NCBI GenBank assembly: GCA_900766815.1 | Contig: CAAFWV010000035.1 | Span: forward strand, 1-16,404 | From: Lachnospiraceae bacterium | GTDB lineage: Bacteria > Bacillota > Clostridia > Lachnospirales > Lachnospiraceae | Direction of reading: 5' to 3' | DNA length: 16,404 nucleotides | Part shown: positions 14,244-16,404 of the stretch, piece after piece | Layout of the letters: the number at the start of each line of letters is the position of its first letter | How positions within the stretch are numbered: position 1 is the stretch's first letter | Position numbers and translations under genes: made by a program | The notes under the pieces: model-generated | What the model was told of the DNA's origin: nothing | Database searches by the model: none | Seen by the model: only the letters and a program-made list of their open reading frames with translations

Positions 14244-15581
14244 ATGAGCAATAGAAAATATAAGCCGATTGTGGCAGTGGTAGGAAGACCGAATGTCGGT
14301 AAGAGTACCCTGTTCAATGCTCTGGCCGGTGAGATGATAAGTATTGTTAAGGATACACCGGGTATTACCAGAGACAGAATATATGCTGACGTAACCTGGC
14401 TTGATAAGAGCTTTACGCTTATAGATACGGGCGGAATTGAGCCTGACAGCAAGGATATTATCCTAAGCCAGATGAGAGAGCAGGCGCAGATAGCCATTGA
14501 TACTGCGGATGTTATCCTCTTCATGGTGGACGTGAAGCAGGGACTTGTGGATGCGGATATGAAGGTGGCGGATATGCTCAGACGTGCGCATAAGCCGGTG
14601 CTTCTCGTGGTCAATAAGGTGGACAGCTTTGAGAAATTCATGGCTGATACCTATGAATTCTATAATCTCGGAATCGGCGACCCCATTCCGATATCGGCAG
14701 CCAACAGACTGGGTATCGGAGACATGCTTGAGAAGGTGGTTGAGGAATTCCCGGAAGATTCGTGTGAGGATACAGAGGATGACAGACCGAGGGTAGCCAT
14801 TATCGGTAAGCCCAACGTAGGTAAGTCTTCGCTTATTAATAAGCTTATCGGCGAGAACAGACTGATAGTATCGGACATTGCGGGTACCACAAGGGATGCC
14901 GTGGATACACCGATTAAATATAACGGCAACGAATATGTCTTCATCGATACCGCAGGACTCAGGCGTAAGAATAAGATTAAGGAAGAGCTTGAGAAGTATA
15001 TGATAGTGCGTACCGTATCGGCGGTTGAGAGAGCCGATGTGGTAGTGCTGCTTATCGATGCATCTGAGGGTGTGACTGAGCAGGATGCCAAGATAGCCGG
15101 TATTGCGCATGAGCGCGGCAAGGGCTTCATTGTTGCGGTCAATAAGTGGGACCTCGTCGAGAAGAATGACAAGACCATGAATGAATATACCAAGAAGATA
15201 AGGAATACACTCAGCTTCATGCCCTATGCCAAGCTTATCTTCATCTCGGCTGAGACGGGTCAGAGGACCGGCAAGCTCTTTGGAATAATAGATGAGGTTG
15301 TTGAGAGCGCCAATATGCGTGTACAGACCGGTGTTCTTAATGAGATAATGGCAGAGGCTACGGCTATGCAGCAGCCGCCGTCAGACAAGGGTAAGAGGCT
15401 TAAGCTGTTCTATATTACACAGGTTGCAGTCAAGCCGCCGACCTTTGTTATCTTTGTCAATGACAAGGAGCTTATGCATTTCTCGTATACAAGATATATC
15501 GAGAACCAGATAAGAGAGACCTTCGGCTTCGTTGGTACACCTCTTAAATTTATTATCAGGGAGCGTAAAGAGAATGATTAG
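14244..15581 (+). CDS. der: Ribosome biogenesis GTPase Der (EngA)
   Basis: A 445-residue tandem GTPase needed for maturation of the large ribosomal subunit. First G domain: G1 GRPNVGKS (14-21), switch TPGITRD (38-44), G3 DTGG (61-64), G4 NKVD (124-127), G5 SAANRLG. Second G domain: G1 GKPNVGKS (188-195), G3 DTAG (235-238), G4 NKWD (300-303), G5 SAETGQ. A KH-like C-terminal domain (about 355-440) ends in GTPLKFIIRERK. All nucleotide-binding motifs are intact and length is typical. The ATG is preceded by GAGAGGAA (14233-14240). The end overlaps plsY by 8 bp, so translation of plsY is probably coupled. Confidence 0.98.
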   Translation: MSNRKYKPIVAVVGRPNVGKSTLFNALAGEMISIVKDTPGITRDRIYADVTWLDKSFTLIDTGGIEPDSKDIILSQMREQAQIAIDTADVILFMVDVKQGLVDADMKVADMLRRAHKPVLLVVNKVDSFEKFMADTYEFYNLGIGDPIPISAANRLGIGDMLEKVVEEFPEDSCEDTEDDRPRVAIIGKPNVGKSSLINKLIGENRLIVSDIAGTTRDAVDTPIKYNGNEYVFIDTAGLRRKNKIKEELEKYMIVRTVSAVERADVVVLLIDASEGVTEQDAKIAGIAHERGKGFIVAVNKWDLVEKNDKTMNEYTKKIRNTLSFMPYAKLIFISAETGQRTGKLFGIIDEVVESANMRVQTGVLNEIMAEATAMQQPPSDKGKRLKLFYITQVAVKPPTFVIFVNDKELMHFSYTRYIENQIRETFGFVGTPLKFIIRERKEND

Positions 15582-16242
15582 GTTATTGTGTATATTGATT
15601 GGTTATGTATGCGGTCTGTTTCAGACAGCCTTCATCTATGGCAAGATGCACGGAATAGACATAAGGAAGGTCGGAAGCGGCAATGCCGGAACCACCAACA
15701 CCTTAAGAGTGCTAGGAACCAAGGCGGGACTGATTGTACTGCTTGGAGACATATTAAAGACCATGCTTGCTATAGGCATCGTGAAGCTCTTCATCTGTCC
15801 GATGCAGCCTGAAGGCATGAGATATATTCTCATATATTATACGGCACTGGGAGCAATCCTCGGTCACAACTTCCCTTTCTATATGGGCTTCAAGGGCGGC
15901 AAGGGAATAGCTTCAACCGCAGGACTGATATTCAGCATCAACCCCTGGTTCATTCTGGTGGGTGTGATTATGTTCTTTACACCTTTCTTCACCCTTCATT
16001 ATGTATCGCTTGGCTCACTGCTTGTATACCTGGGCTTTGTGATCCAGACAGTGGTCATGGGAGAGATGGGAATGCTCGGCACAATGACTCGTCCCGAGCT
16101 TATAGAGCTCTATATAATTGCAATTGTGCTCATGGCGATGGCATATTGGAGACACAGAAGCAATATTGTGAAGCTACTTAACGGTACGGAGCGCAAGACC
16201 TACCTGTTCAACAAGCCTGAGGGTCATGAGAACGCTGAATAA
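15574..16242 (+). CDS. plsY: Glycerol-3-phosphate acyltransferase PlsY
   Basis: A 222-residue integral membrane enzyme that transfers the acyl group from acyl-phosphate to glycerol-3-phosphate, giving lysophosphatidate in phospholipid synthesis. Motif 1 GSGNAGTTNTLR (34-45), motif 2 GHNFPFYMGFKGGKGIAST (97-115) with the Lys-Gly loop, and motif 3-like YVSLGSL (143-149) are all visible, along with about five to seven hydrophobic segments and the family C-terminus HRSNIVKLLNGTE. The start is ATG 15574, overlapping the der stop, with GGGAG at 15559-15563; an open frame extends further upstream inside der but adds a non-homologous leader. The downstream gpsA supplies its substrate, glycerol-3-phosphate. 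Confidence 0.96.
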   Translation: MIRLLCILIGYVCGLFQTAFIYGKMHGIDIRKVGSGNAGTTNTLRVLGTKAGLIVLLGDILKTMLAIGIVKLFICPMQPEGMRYILIYYTALGAILGHNFPFYMGFKGGKGIASTAGLIFSINPWFILVGVIMFFTPFFTLHYVSLGSLLVYLGFVIQTVVMGEMGMLGTMTRPELIELYIIAIVLMAMAYWRHRSNIVKLLNGTERKTYLFNKPEGHENAE

Positions 16243-16271
16243 ATTAATGTAAAATCGGGAGAATTGAGAAT

Positions 16272-16404
16272 ATGGAAAGAATATCCGTAATCGGAGCAGG
16301 AAGCTGGGGAATAGCTTTAGCTAATCTTCTTGCCGGAAATGGCCATGATGTTACGGTCTGGTCCATTATGAAGGATGAAATAGAAATGCTTGATAAGAAT
16401 CATG
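16272..16404 (+). CDS. gpsA: NAD(P)H-dependent glycerol-3-phosphate dehydrogenase, N-terminal part
   Basis: The first 44 codons are visible and run off the window end. They start MERISVIGAGSWGIALA, the Rossmann dinucleotide-binding GAGSWG (8-13) typical of GpsA, which reduces dihydroxyacetone phosphate to glycerol-3-phosphate for PlsY. GGGAGA at 16257-16262 is nine bases before the ATG. The 29-nt gap after plsY indicates one operon. In many Clostridia the next gene is spoIVA, not visible here. Confidence 0.93.
   Translation, partial: MERISVIGAGSWGIALANLLAGNGHDVTVWSIMKDEIEMLDKNH

Noticed and set aside
14463..15110. Long open frame on the minus strand within der
   Set aside because: It lies fully antisense to the well-conserved Der coding region and its translation resembles no protein family.
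15532..15573. Extended N-terminus of PlsY inside der
   Set aside because: The GTG start lacks a ribosome binding site and adds residues not expected in PlsY; ATG 15574 fits the family start.
1..16404. CRISPR array, tRNA/rRNA genes, insertion sequences, prophage
   Set aside because: No regularly spaced repeats, no cloverleaf or rRNA signatures, no transposase or phage genes; the window is almost fully coding on one strand.

Overview
The window looks like core chromosome of a Firmicute in the Clostridia, most likely Lachnospiraceae. Evidence is moderate GC (roughly 40-45% by eye), strong GGAGG-type ribosome binding sites, GTG starts in overlapping genes, the DUF512-der-plsY-gpsA order known from Clostridia, a VanRS-like two-component pair, and a membrane-anchored TIR/beta-propeller protein of a type I associate with Lachnospiraceae. 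All supported genes lie on the + strand; no tRNA, rRNA, insertion sequence, phage or CRISPR array is visible.

Layout. (1) 1-3576: the 3' end of a purine-nucleoside phosphorylase gene, a TrzA/MtaD-type amidohydrolase (probable methylthioadenosine/S-adenosylhomocysteine deaminase), a membrane-anchored MutS-like ATPase and RNase HI, tightly packed and probably co-transcribed. (2) 3573-3883: a 58-residue single-span membrane protein with its own candidate promoter, closed by a strong terminator. (3) 3917-6790: an OmpR-family response regulator and a multi-span histidine kinase, followed by a hairpin. (4) 6743-9594: a divergent, long PRPP synthetase and a DHH-DHHA1 phosphoesterase whose C-terminal extension appears to hold two PGDYG-like modules. 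(5) 9629-12832: a TIR-transmembrane-beta-propeller protein of about 1003 residues, preceded by an inverted repeat and followed by a terminator-like hairpin. (6) 12845-16404: PDZ/radical-SAM-like DUF512 protein, the GTPase Der, the acyltransferase PlsY and the start of GpsA. Der acts in ribosome assembly; PlsY and GpsA make and use glycerol-3-phosphate for phospholipid.

How they fit together. The nucleoside phosphorylase and deaminase suit salvage of purines from methylthioadenosine and S-adenosylhomocysteine; PRPP synthetase supplies the phosphoribosyl donor for salvage. The two-component pair is bounded by hairpins and is probably a separate unit. The most interesting items are the TIR-TM-propeller protein in an otherwise housekeeping neighbourhood, the DHH protein with a duplicated C-terminal module, the membrane MutS-like ATPase, and two compact promoter/hairpin arrangements (before prs, and before the DUF512 gene, where a leaderless transcript is possible). 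I see no multi-gene defence island.
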